Shown here piece by piece: positions 21,214 to 32,434 of a stretch of 64,000 nt of DNA. Position 1 is the stretch's first letter; the number at the start of each line of letters is the position of its first letter. The position numbers were made by a program, and so were the translations under genes. The notes under the pieces were generated by a model. The model was not told the DNA's origin, ran no database searches, and saw nothing but the letters and a program-made list of their open reading frames with translations. Source of the stretch: Notospermus geniculatus (taxonomy: Eukaryota > Nemertea > Pilidiophora > Heteronemertea > Lineidae); NCBI GenBank assembly GCA_002633025.1, contig NMRB01000109.1, positions 335,851-399,850 of the forward strand. The letters run 5' to 3'.

Positions 21214-21858
21214 TGTCTGTAGCCATGATATCCTGTCTCAGTTTCTCCACTTGTTCTGGTGTTGAGATTGCACCCTTCAGCAAAGTCAGTCCCGATAGCA
21301 CAGCAGCCAATGACGGATGATTTTTGGCATTCGGATGTGGCCGTTTCCCAATATAAACGTCTTTTGAGGTGTCTGGGGTGACTTTAGTTTTCCATCGCTT
21401 ATAGACGTCACTATCGATCCACATTAGAATCATGCCAGTCTTACGGTTGTAACTGACACCAATGAAGTGCCAAGATTTTATCGGGACAGCCTTGAAGAAT
21501 TCTTCTGCTTTCACTTTCAAAAACTTTGGCATAAGATTGACATATAACTTTCCTTTCTTGATCCCAAAATGTGTACCTAGAACGGACCTGCCTTGCCATT
21601 CCAGAATTGGCCCATCTTTGGCCTTATCCTGGTAGAACCAGGTCGCAATCGTAAAACTCCCTTGGAAGTCCAGCTGTCCCATACTGCGTATCTTTGTGTA
21701 ACTGCTTCTCCTTCCAGCGTATTTCCATCCTCGCTGTGAACCGTAGCCTTTAGTTAGGGTGACGCCGGTGAAGTAGACAGAAAGGCCATGGAGGTGGGCA
21801 GGTTTTGAGGAGATGGTGGGACCAAGGAGAAGCCACCATTTGTAGTTAAAGAACTGAC
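21214..21858 (-). CDS. Giant modular gene (copy A), LamG/concanavalin-like domain exon
   Basis: One 645-nt exon, phase 1-1 (acceptor ttacag|GT, donor GACA|gtgagt), encodes a whole 215-residue jelly-roll domain of the laminin-G/concanavalin A-like type. Visible strands include MGQLDFQGSFTIATWFYQD, PILEWQG, KSWHFIGVSYNRKTGMILMW, DVYIGKRPHP and LAAVLSGLTLLKGAIS. In this superfamily the 'tiatWfy', 'WhfigVsyn…g…lyiDg' and 'iG' motifs mark the core. Such domains bind glycans or matrix partners outside the cell. Almost identical to 30498-31142. Confidence 0.85.
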
Positions 21859-23035
21859 CTGTAAGAGAATGGTGTGGAAACTATTAAAAAAATATTAGGG
21901 GGCTATTGTTGGCAGCAATACTAACCCTAACCCCAAACAATTTCATGGCACAACCCCATCCTTTTCATATTATGCATCCCCCTCCCTTTTATGATCGTAG
22001 CCTACTCCAAAGGGTTTTACCAAACGGTTTTGGCCATAGTGCTGGTATTGATAACTGCAAGAAGCAAGAGTTTTGTTGTATGTGACATTTTATCAGCTGC
22101 ATCACAATTACAGGTTTTCTCCATGAATAGGATTCAGGGTTAAGTTCTTCAGTTAGGTCTTCATTCAGTGTTATTCATTGCAGCTTTTAGGAATTACATG
22201 TATACTTGGCTAATTCCTCCAAGATTGCAGTTAGCAATAACCCATAATATCTTAATTTCAGATAGGATATCATCACATTCTTAGAGAACCAATTTGCGAA
22301 TATGCCAGGTGTTTTGTCTTTGGTTCTCTGAACACTTGATCAATTTCCAAACGGTTTTCACTGAATTCCTTATGTTTTTGTTGCCCTGTGTTTTATGGGC
22401 TGTCAGGAAAGTTGGAGAGAATATGATGGAATCCTGTAAGAACCATTCTGAAAATTCCTCAAGAGCAAGTCGAGTCAGAAATGAAACCCTGACGCTTTAG
22501 CAAAGTGATGATGAGATCTATCATTAAAACATTATGATATTTTTTTGGCTTTATTCACACAGTTTGTCGTAAAAGACATGTTTGAGATCTGTGATAAACT
22601 GAGCAAGTCGTGCACAACTCAGGAACAGTCATACCATGACAAAATTAGAAGGGAAATCAATATTAATATGGGAAGGTCATGAGTCTTTAGCCTCCAGGCC
22701 ACAGGCCCTGTGCATGTGATGGTCCTTAAAACGGATAGGGTCGAATCCAAAAAGGATTAAACCTGCACCTCATATGGGGTATATCTCAGTTCCTCAAATT
22801 TCAATATAATTGACAAGGTTTGCTTTCGTGGTGGTCAATGTTTCAAAAGCCAAAAAAATTTTCAGCACAGGCCTTCATACAATATGCTACAGACTTGTTG
22901 TAAATGGTGTTGAAGAATGGTTAGCCGAGAGATTTAGTAATGTGATGGATTTGATTCATTCCAGTTCCCCACCAGTTTTCATATTTTAAAACAAGTCCTT
23001 TCTTTTTCAGGCAAAACACATCTTCGTAGGCCTAC

Positions 23036-26000
23036 CTTTCGTTGGTTTTTCAGTTCGGCCGTGCGTTGATTTTGGCGTAAGGCTCGATGCACCATTATTC
23101 TCTGAATTTCCAGCTGGAGTCTTTGGCTTTCCTATAGTTGTCTGGTTAGATTTTGGCATCCCAACAAAGTGACCATGAGGCAGTGGTATTGCTCCCCCTC
23201 GTGTATGATCAGGCCTTGAAATATTCTTACTTTCTGATAATCCCTTGGATTTATCACCAGACTTCGGCATCCCAACATAATGACCATGTGGCAGCTTCAC
23301 CACTCCACCCGATCTTTTACGAGGCTTTGACATTTTACCATCATCACCTTGTTGCTCTGCTGACCCCCCAGGCTGACTGCTCCCTGGTCCTGAACCTGCA
23401 GCTATGCCATTAGGCTTCACCTTTCCACGAAGCTGACCTTTTTGCTGTTGTAAACCACCAGCTATATCAGGTTGGCTTTCGGGGTTTTGTGTCCTGCCAG
23501 TTCTGTCGTTAGGCTTCAACATTCCACTGTCATTAGGCTTCGACTTTCCACCAGATTGATCCTCAGGCTCTCGTGGCTTGGGTCTTACATTACGCTGATC
23601 ATCTTGCTGCTGTAAACCACCGGTTTCACCATTAGGCTTCAACTTTTTACCACCCTTCTCCTCAGGCTTTTTGGTTCCACCAATTTTATCTTGAGGTATT
23701 GGTCTTACACTAGGCTGACCTCGCTCTCCAAAATCGCCAGCTTTGTCAGTAGTCTTCAAACTTCCCCCACGTTGGTCTTCAGGCTTTTGTGTTACACCAA
23801 AGTTATCAAGAGACTTTGGTCTTACACTGTGCTGACGTGTTTGCTGTTCTAATCTACCAGCTGTGGTATTAGGCTTCAAGCTTCCACCACGCTGATCCTC
23901 CGGCTCTTGTGTTCTAAGATTGTTATCATGAGACTTTGGTCTTACACTTTGCTGGACTTTTTGCTGTTGTAAACCACCATCTATGCCATTAGGCTTCAGT
24001 TTTCCTCCACGCAGTTTCTCAGGTTCCTGTAATCCACCAGTTATACCATTAGGTTTCAACCTTCCACCACGCTGCCCTTCAGGCTCTTGTAAACCACCAG
24101 CCTTGTCACTAGGCTTCAAACTTCCACCAAGCTGCTTCTCCAGCTCCTGTAATCCACCCAGTTTAACATTAGGTTTTGGCCCTCTACCCTCCTGACCTTC
24201 AGGTACTTGCAAACCACCACCTCTGGTCTGAGGCTTCAACCCTTCACCTCGCGGATCCTTAGGCTTCAGCAATCCACCAGATTCAAAATTAGGTTTCAAC
24301 TTTTCAGCACCGTGACCTCCAGGTTCTTGTAAACCACCAGCTCTGTTATTAAGCTTCAAACTTCCACCACGCTGACCAGGCTCCTGTAATCCAACAGGCG
24401 GAACAACAGGCTTCAACCTTCCACCTGCTTGACCTCCAGGTTCTTGTAAACCACCAGCTCTGTTATTCAGCTTCAAACTTCCACCACGCTGACCAGGCTC
24501 CTTTAATCCAACTGGTGGAACAACAGGCTTCAACCTTCCACCTGCTTGACCTTCAGGTTCTTGTAAACCAGCAGGTGGAAGACGAGGCATTGGCATTCTT
24601 GGTGGTTTAGGGTTTGATATATCTCTAAACCTTCCCAGTTGCTGTGGTGTTCCTCCAAGTTGCTTCTCTGCTCTGCCAGTTGGTCCAGTTTTAATTGTGG
24701 TTGATCGACTAGGGTCACCACGGGACTTCAGTGTTTTTAAAAGTGACCCGAGATACTTGGGGTTTTGATCATTTCGATTCTGGATTTCACTTCGTGCATT
24801 AGGAGGCTTGGGTAGTGTATCAAATTTCTCTTGTGGTACTGGTACTGTCATTTCATTAAATGCCCCAAACGACTTTAGTGTTCGCCCGAACCTATGACTA
24901 GCCATCCCTGTGCCCCCATGCTGAGGATTATCAGACATTGTACCATAAGTGTTGTGAGACCCTTCTGACGCTCCGAGCCCATCGCGGCTGTTGAGTGGTC
25001 CTTCGCGATGACCAAGAAAGTTTTGTTGAGGTTGATCCTTTGCCAGTTCTCCGTATGGAGGCTCATCCAGCCTATTCGACATTGTACCATACATGTTTTG
25101 GGACTCTTCCGATGCTCCGAGCCCATCACGGCTGTTAAGTGGTCCTCTGTGATGACCAAGAAAGTTTTGTTGAGAATGATCCATTTCACCATATGGAGGC
25201 CCATCCGGAGGATTTGACATTGTACCATAGATGTTTTGGGAGTCTTCTGATGCACCGAGCCCATCACGGCTGTTGAATGGTCCTCTGCGATGACCAGGAA
25301 AATTTTGTTGAGGATGATCCTTTGTCATTTCACCATATCCAGGTCCATCCAGAGGATTTGACATTGTTCCGTATATGTCTTGGGACCCTTCTGATGCACC
25401 GAGCCCATCACGGCTGTTGAATGGTCCTCTGCGATGACCAAGGAAGTTTTGTTGAGGTTGATCCCTTGCCAATTCACCATATCCAGGTCCATCCAGAGGA
25501 TCTGACATTCTACCATACATGTTTTGGGACTGCTCTGACTCACCGAGCCCATCACGACTGTTGAGTGGTCCTCGCAAATGACCAGGAAAATTTTGTTGAG
25601 AATGATCCTTTGTCAGGTCTCCATATGCAGGCTTATCCAGAGTGTTTGACCTTGTACCATATATGTTTTGGGACCCTTCTGATGCACCGAGCCCATCGCG
25701 GCTGTTGAATGGTCCTCTGTGATGATCAAGAAAGTTTTGTTGAGGGTTTTGTTTAGGTTGACCCCTTGCTAATTCACCATATCCATGCCCATCCGGAGGA
25801 CTTGACATACTACCATATGTGTTATGGGGTTCTTCTGATGAACCAGGGCCGTCATGGCTGTTGATTCGTCCTCTTTGATGACCAGGAAATCTTTGGAACT
25901 TTCTGTCTGATGCATCGTGAGGAGATGATCGTTCACCAAACATGCCACCACCTGTACCATGCTGGTTCGACATGCCGTCAGAAGCACCTTGTGACAGTGA

Positions 26001-28203
26001 CATCCTACCGTGTGAGCCAGGTTCTTTATAATGTTCCTGTGGCTTTGCTATTCCGTTATATCCACCATGTTCTCTAGACATTCCATCAAGTGTATAAGGT
26101 GGTTGTTTTACTTGGCTTGTATCATAAGGTGTCTGGATGTTATCAAGCCGGTTATATTCTCTGGGCATTCCACCAGGTGTATCACGCTCTCCAAACATTC
26201 CGCCAAATGTATCGAGATCACTTGAAATACCACCAGGTGATTTCCGTAATCCAGCACGTGTATTAGGAAGGTCTGACAGTCCATGATCTGTATCACCATA
26301 ACTCTCTCGTGACATTCCAAGTCTAGCATCTGGCTTTGACATTCCATCAAATCTATTATGTGGTCTTGACATTCCACCAAGTCCATCAGAAGGGGGTTGT
26401 CTTAATCGACCACTTGTATGTCGAGGATTTGATATTGCTCCAAATTTATCACTCTCTGTTGGTATTTCACCAAATCTATTGTATGGGCTCGACATTCCAT
26501 CAAGATCATCATATGACATTGAGTTTCTACCATGACTATCATATGGCCTTGACATTCCACCATGATCATCATGTTGCCTTGACATTCCACCAAATCCATC
26601 ATGTGACCTTGACATTCCATCAAGTTCATCATATGGCCTTGACATTCCATCATGACTGTCGTATGGCCTTGACATTCCACTAAATCCATCATGTGGCCTT
26701 GACATTCCACCAAGGCCATCAACAGGTTGTTGTCTTAATCCATCACTTTTATCCCAGGGATTTGATATTTCATCAAATGTATCACGCTCTCTTGACATTC
26801 CACCATGTGTATCATGTTTTCTGGACATTCCGCCAGTTGTTTCATGCTCTCTTGGCATTCCACCATGTGTATCGTAGTCTCCTGACATTCCACCATGTGT
26901 ATCAGGTGTATCACGCTCTTTAGACATTCCACCATTTGTATCATGCTCTCTCGACATTCCACCATGTGTATCATGGTCTCTTGACATTCCACCATGTGTA
27001 TCGCGCTCTTTAGACATTCCACCATTTGTATCATGGTCTCTCGACATTCCACCATGGGTATCATAGTCTCCTGACATTCCACCATGTGTATCAGGTGTAT
27101 CACGCTCTTTAGACATTCCACCATTTGTATCATGCACTCTTGACATTCCACCAGTTGTATCTTGCTCTCTTGGCATTCCAGCAAGTGTGTCGGATGGTTG
27201 TCGTAATCCATCACTTGTTTCACGAGTTGCTTTTTGACCGTGTGTGTCAGGCTCTCTTGACATTCCACCATGTGTGTCATGCTCTCTTGACATTCCACCG
27301 TGTGTATCAGGTAGATGTCTGAATCCTCCACGCATGTGATGAGGTTTTGACTCTGGCTCTGGTAATGGAGCAAATTTGTCAAATGACTTTGGTTCTGATG
27401 TCACATCAAGTGCATGATGAGGACTTGTTGTTCCACTAAGTGTGCTGCGAGGCTCTGGCAGTGGACCAAGTGTATGATGAGGCTGCACTGTTCCACTAGT
27501 TGTGTCCTTAGGCTTTGTTGTCCTAACCTTCTCGACATGGAACTCTTCAACTGGTGGGCCTTCTGGTGGCATAGTTATTTCAAGATGTGCCTGATTGTGT
27601 TTTGATGTTTTCCCATGTAAATCATTAGGCTTAAGTCTACTACCATGTTGATCATCAAACTTTACAGTTTCTTTATGTTTGTCATTGTGCCTGGGTGTTC
27701 TTTCAAGTGAGTCATGAGGCTTTGACTTCCGTTTACGTTTCTTTCGCGGCTTTAGTGTTCCTTTTGGTTTTGATATTTGCTGAAATGTACCTGGTGCTGG
27801 AGTGCCACTTATCAAATGACCAGGGGATTTTGGTCCATGAAGTGTATCCTGCGGTCTTGATGTTTGTGGTTTTAATGAATTGACATCAGGTTTCCGCAAA
27901 CCACCAAATTTGTCTTTTAACATATCATGATGTCTATCATGTTCTCTTGACATTCCACCAGCTGTATCAAGTGTACTTGGCATATCATCAGGGGATTGTC
28001 TTAATCCAGCACTTGCATCGTGAACATCTGGCATTCCGCCATGTGTAGGGTGCTGTCTTGACTTTCCATCAAGTCTATCGTGTGGTCTTGACATTCCATC
28101 AAGTTCATCATGTGGCCTTGACATTCCATCATGACTATCATATGGCCTTGACATTCCACCATTTCTATCATGTAACCTTGGCATTCCACCAAATTCATCA
28201 CGT
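23036..28203 (-). pseudogene. Giant repeat exon, copy A, cut off at its 5' end by the block joint
   Basis: The frame is open from the joint to donor ACGAAAG|gtaggc (phase 1), about 1,720 codons, and matches the 3' half of the exon at 32435-43150. From N to C it holds: 10-residue MSRPHDELDG/MSREHDTHGG repeats (about 26300-28180), about seven 46-residue units around LNSRDGLGASE…MYGTMSN (24900-25750), about 23-residue GGLQEPEGQRGGRLKPN units (23400-24560), and two PHGH[YF]VGMPKS motifs near the end. The 5' half and the acceptor are missing because copy B starts at 28205. Upstream of the first ATG (28184) the frame runs into block B intron sequence with a TGA. In an independent gene this exon could not be spliced in; in a corrected assembly it is probably the other allele of the full exon. 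Confidence 0.8.
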
Positions 28204-28313
28204 ATAATAAAGATTGGTAATATAATTCAAAGTGTTTTGCTATTAGTCTACAATTTTCAATGTTTTATTTTCAAATAGATTGACTGTCCTCGTTGTGATT
28301 TATCAGATGTCCC

Positions 28314-28616
28314 CCGTATTTTCGCGACTATAGGGCGCACCTGACTATAAGGCGCACCCCCTAATTTCATCCTAAACCCTTGACGAAATCCATACATAAT
28401 ACGCACCGCCCTATAAGACGCACCTCCCTATAAGACGCAGTTATCAGGTGAACCACAGCAATGTTATGCATCAAACTGACCTGGTTGTATGATTAATTAG
28501 GCTTGTTGTGACACTTCTGATCAAATTTTCGGACTCTATCTGCAGATAAGGCGCACCCCCAATTTTAGACCCTTCTTCATGAAAAAAAGCCGCGCCTTAT
28601 AGTCCGAAAAATACAG
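28314..28616. mobile_element. CCGTATTTTTCGGACTATAAGGCGC MITE, copy in block B
   Basis: Same insertion at the same position as 19257-19580, with small indels, so it was present before the two copies diverged. Confidence 0.7.
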
Positions 28617-29271
28617 ACTATATATACGGTATGGGTACCAGAAATGGCTGGGCATTGTTTTGCCCTGTGATCTACAGAGATTGTTTGCCAGTTGGAAGGA
28701 TGAGATTTGAGAGCCTTGTTTCTTTTCATGTTTGTTGCTACCAGTGTATCATGATTTTGCTCTTCTGGCACATATTTTCAAATTCCGATTGCATGCATCC
28801 CAAAGGACTTCCACAGCATGTATAACTTGTGACCAATAGGCCTAGATGTCTCATCTACTTTTGTTCCGACTTACTTAGGCAAGTGTCCGGCCGTCTCTTG
28901 TATAGCTCTGAACCTGCAGGGCACCGCCCATGTTTAGTGTTTGTGGTTATAAAGTGGACAAACACTTGTGTGTTGAATGCCTTCATGTTGTAGACTGAAA
29001 TGGAATGAAATGTACGGGTTTGTATGGCTTACATTTTAAGTCCTCTGTTTTGCGTGGTGGGTGAGCTCAGACAGATTTGCTCAGAGTGTCTTGTTATTAA
29101 CAGAGCCAATGGGGAGTCAAACCTGAAGCCGTCGGACTCTGACCATTAAAGTATCCACGATCCATGCCACTATCTGGCTTTAAATCAACCAATCAGTCCT
29201 GTTTTGAGTAATATTGGTTGAGGAGATTCGGCACAATCTGCGGGAATGCTTGGCTGGAGCGGAGTACTTAC

Positions 29272-29364
29272 TGATGCATTGTGTTGGGTCCTTCAGGTAG
29301 ACAGTGGTACCTGCCGGACATCTTCCCATGTGATTCTTGTGTGTCAGATTGATCAGAATTGGCT
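29272..29364 (-). CDS. Giant modular gene (copy B), second CPxGT module exon
   Basis: 93 nt, phase 1-1. It encodes the same RCPAGTTVYLKDPTQCI module as 20222-20314; the encoded protein looks unchanged. The next exon of this copy would have to lie in block A, because the microexon and third module occur only there. Confidence 0.76.
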
Positions 29365-29652
29365 CTGAAATGAAACGAAATGATCATCAGATCTGTGGGT
29401 GGAAATTAAGGCTTTTCCCCTCTTTTGTTCTGGTGCAGTGATATGTGATACTGTAATATATCGACTGTTTCTGACTTCTGGGAGAACAGTTGCAGGGACA
29501 TCGGCTTGTAACATGCTTATCACCCTATTATCTAACTGTTCGTCACAGACATGTCCAATTGTGACTATAGTCATTAACTACCGGCAAAAATAGATAAAGA
29601 CCGTATTTTTGCTACCGGTAGTTATTAGCTGTATGATTTGGTGAAATCTTAC

Positions 29653-29739
29653 TTTCACAGAGTTTGGTCCGCGGATGGGCCTTGGTGTTCGGTGGACATC
29701 TCCCCTTTATCTTTGGTATCAGTGTTGTCCCTGTCATGA
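29653..29739 (-). CDS. Giant modular gene (copy B), first CPxGT module exon
   Basis: 87 nt, phase 1-1, encoding RCPPNTKAHPRTKLCE as in block A. The differences I noted (CCG/CCA, ACC/ACT, CCG/CCA) are at third codon positions. Selection on the protein, or allelism, would both give this. Confidence 0.75.
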
Positions 29740-29877
29740 CTAAAAGTGAAATAATGATTGTTCAGAATTAATTTCATAATGCAAGAAATGACAATGTGAA
29801 GTTGTCCTACTGTTGTCGTCGATACCCCTTCAATATTTTCCTACACCGGCAAAACCTTGTTATAATATGCCATTTAC

Positions 29878-29970
29878 CTTTATTGGGTTCTGCTGTTGGT
29901 CCTTCTGTTGTCGTTTGCTGTGGATGGTCGCGCGGTTTCTCTGTTTTAACTTCCATCCTTTTGCCTGTCT
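29878..29970 (-). CDS. Giant modular gene (copy B), linker exon
   Basis: 93 nt, phase 1-1, encoding TGKRMEVKTEKPRDHPQQ then TTTEGPTAEPNK. It differs from copy A by one Lys/Arg change. Confidence 0.72.
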
Positions 29971-30150
29971 CTGTGATAGTAAAAAATGAGGTTACGGTAA
30001 CTCGACAGGTCCTCAACTGAATTGAATTGTCCGTGAGGGCCCTAACCCACTGCTTCAATAGGTGTATTGAACTAGTGGTTAAAACTTGAATTGAAAAGGA
30101 CATCCAGGTCCTGATCAATTTCCCACACAAAAGACCATTGTATAGGACCT

Positions 30151-30259
30151 GGACCCATATTCATAAAACTACTTAAGTCTAAGTGTGACACTTATCCTTT
30201 GTTCAACACAAAAGATAAGTATCACACTTTGACTTAAGTATGTTTATGAATATGGACCC
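30151..30259. mobile_element. Palindromic TATTCATAAAAC MITE unique to block B
   Basis: The arms GGACCCATATTCATAAAACT and AGT…TTTATGAATATGGACCC are near-complementary over about 45 bp around a short loop. Block A has no counterpart between its linker and LamG exons, so it inserted in (or was lost from) one copy only. It shares its terminal motif with 10899-11017. Confidence 0.65.
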
Positions 30260-30497
30260 TTGTTACTATGTGCTACCCTCTATCATAGTTATGATCCCCA
30301 TTGTACTTATGAATTTGTCCTCTTATTGAAGGCTCTTTGATGAAACCTAACTATGTATATATTTTGTTTCCGACCATGATTTTCAACATTTTTCAATTTT
30401 ATTTATGTTTCGTCCTCTGTACCTTTGATAATTGACAGGGTGCCCATGAAACAATGAATTAGAAATGTGTGGCCTAATGGCTCGTATAAGGACTCAC

Positions 30498-31142
30498 TGT
30501 CTGTCGCCATGATATCCTGTCTCAGTTTCTCCACTTGTTCTGGTGTTGAGATTGCACCCTTCAGCAAAGTCAGCCCCGATAGAACAGCTGCCAACGACGG
30601 ATGATTTTTGGCATTCGGATGTGGCCGTTTCCCAATATAAACGTCTTTTGAGGTGTCTGGGGTGACTTTAGTTTTCCATCGCTTATAGACGTCACTATCG
30701 ATCCACATTAGAATCATGCCAGTCTTACGGTTGTAACTGACACCAATGAAGTGCCAAGATTTTATTGGGACAGCCTTGAAGAATTCTTCTGCTTTCACTT
30801 TCAAAAACTTTGGCATAAGATTGACATATAACTTTCCTTTCTTGATCCCAAAATGTGTACCTAGAACAGACTTTCCTTGCCATTCCAGAATTGGCCCATC
30901 TTTGGCCTTGTCCTGGTAGAACCAGGTCGCAATCGTGAAACTCCCTTGGAAGTCCAACTGTCCCATACTGCGTATCTTCGTGTAACTGCTTCTCCTTCCA
31001 GCATACTTCCATCCTCGCTGTGAACCGTAGCCTTTAGTTAGGGTGACGCCGGTGAAGTAGACAGAAAGGCCATGGAGGTGGGCAGGTTTTGAGGAGATTG
31101 TGGGACCAAGGAGAAGCCACCATTTGTAGTTAAAGAACTGAC
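30498..31142 (-). CDS. Giant modular gene (copy B), LamG/concanavalin-like domain exon
   Basis: 645 nt, phase 1-1, same length and splice sites as 21214-21858. The domain begins GQFFNYKWWLLLGPTISS and HGLSVYFTGVTLTKGYG, then the core strands LDFQGSFTIATWFYQD and KSWHFIGVSYNRKTG, ending near VEKLRQDIMATDS. It follows the giant repeat exon across a 1.3-kb intron. The only differences from copy A are a few residues, consistent with alleles or a very recent duplicate. Confidence 0.86.
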
Positions 31143-32434
31143 CTGTAAGAGAATGGTGTGGAAACTATTAAAAAAATATTAGGCTAGGGGGCTATTGTTG
31201 GCAGCAATACTAACCCTAACCCAAACAATTTCATGGCACAACCCCATCCTTTTCATATTATGCATCCCCCTCCCTTTTATGATCGTAGCCTACTCCAAAG
31301 GGTTTTACCAAACGGTTTTGGCCATAGTGCTGGTATTGCTAACTGCAAGAAGCAAGAGTTATGTTGTATGTGACATTTTATTAGCTGCATCACAATTACA
31401 GCAGGACTGTGACAGGTTTTCTCCATGAATAGGATTCAGGGTTAAGTTCTTCAGTTAGGTCTTCATTCAGTGTTATTTACATGTATTGCAGCTTTTAGGA
31501 ATTATACTTGGCTAATTCCTCCAAGATTGCAGTTAGCAATAACCCATAATATCTTAATTTCAGATAGGCTAGTATATCATCACATTCTTAGAGAACTAAT
31601 TTGCAAATATGCCAGGTGTTTTGTTTTTGGTTCTCTGAACACTTGATCAATTTCCAAACGGTTTTCACTGAATTCCTTCATGTTTTTGTTGCCCTGTGTT
31701 TTATGGGTTGTCAGGAAAGTTGGAGATATGTGATGGAATCCTGTAAAAACCACAATGAAAATTCCTCAGAGCAAGTCGAGTCAAAAATTAAACCCTGACG
31801 CTTTAGCGATTTGGAACCCTGCGTAGAGTGATGATGAGACCTATCATTAAAACATTATGATATTTTTTTGGCTTTATTCACAAGTTGTCGTAAAAGACAG
31901 GTAGAGATCTGCGATAAACTTTTCTACTGAGCAAGTCGTGCACTGCTCAGGAACTGTTGTACCATGACAAAATCAAAAGGGAAATCAATATGGGAAGGTC
32001 ATGAGTCTTAGCCTCCAGGCCACAGGCCCTGTGCATGTGATGGTCCTTAAAACGGATAGGGTCGAATCCGAAAAGGATTAAACCTGCACCTCATATGGGG
32101 TATAGTTCCTCAGATTTCAATGTAATTGACAAGGTGTGCAACACGCAATAATTTCATGGTGGTCAATGTTTCAAAAGCCAAAAAAATTTTCAGCACAGGC
32201 CTTCATACAATGACTTATAATAAATGGTGTTGAAGAATGGTTGGCCTAGAGATTTAGTAATGTGATGGGTTTGATTCATTCCAGTCCCCCACCAGTTCTT
32301 CCTCTGTTCGCACGTAAATCGTCATATTTGAACAAATTTGATCATCCACGCATTCTCAGAATGTGTCACATAAATTTCACATTTTAAAACAAGTCCTTTC
32401 TTTTTCAGCAAAAAACACATCTTCGTAGGCCTAC

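Larger units (their letters stand above)
19148..28203. repeat. Tandem block, copy A
   Basis: It begins TAATAAAGATTGGTAATATA and runs through the 3' small exons, the LamG exon and the 3' half of the giant repeat exon. Copy B (28205-37791) matches throughout, with scattered substitutions, indels and repeat-number changes. The joint at 28203/28205 cuts the giant exon in the middle of a repeat unit, so copy A has no acceptor or 5' part of that exon. Whether this is a real duplication or an assembly artefact is discussed in the findings. Confidence 0.9.
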
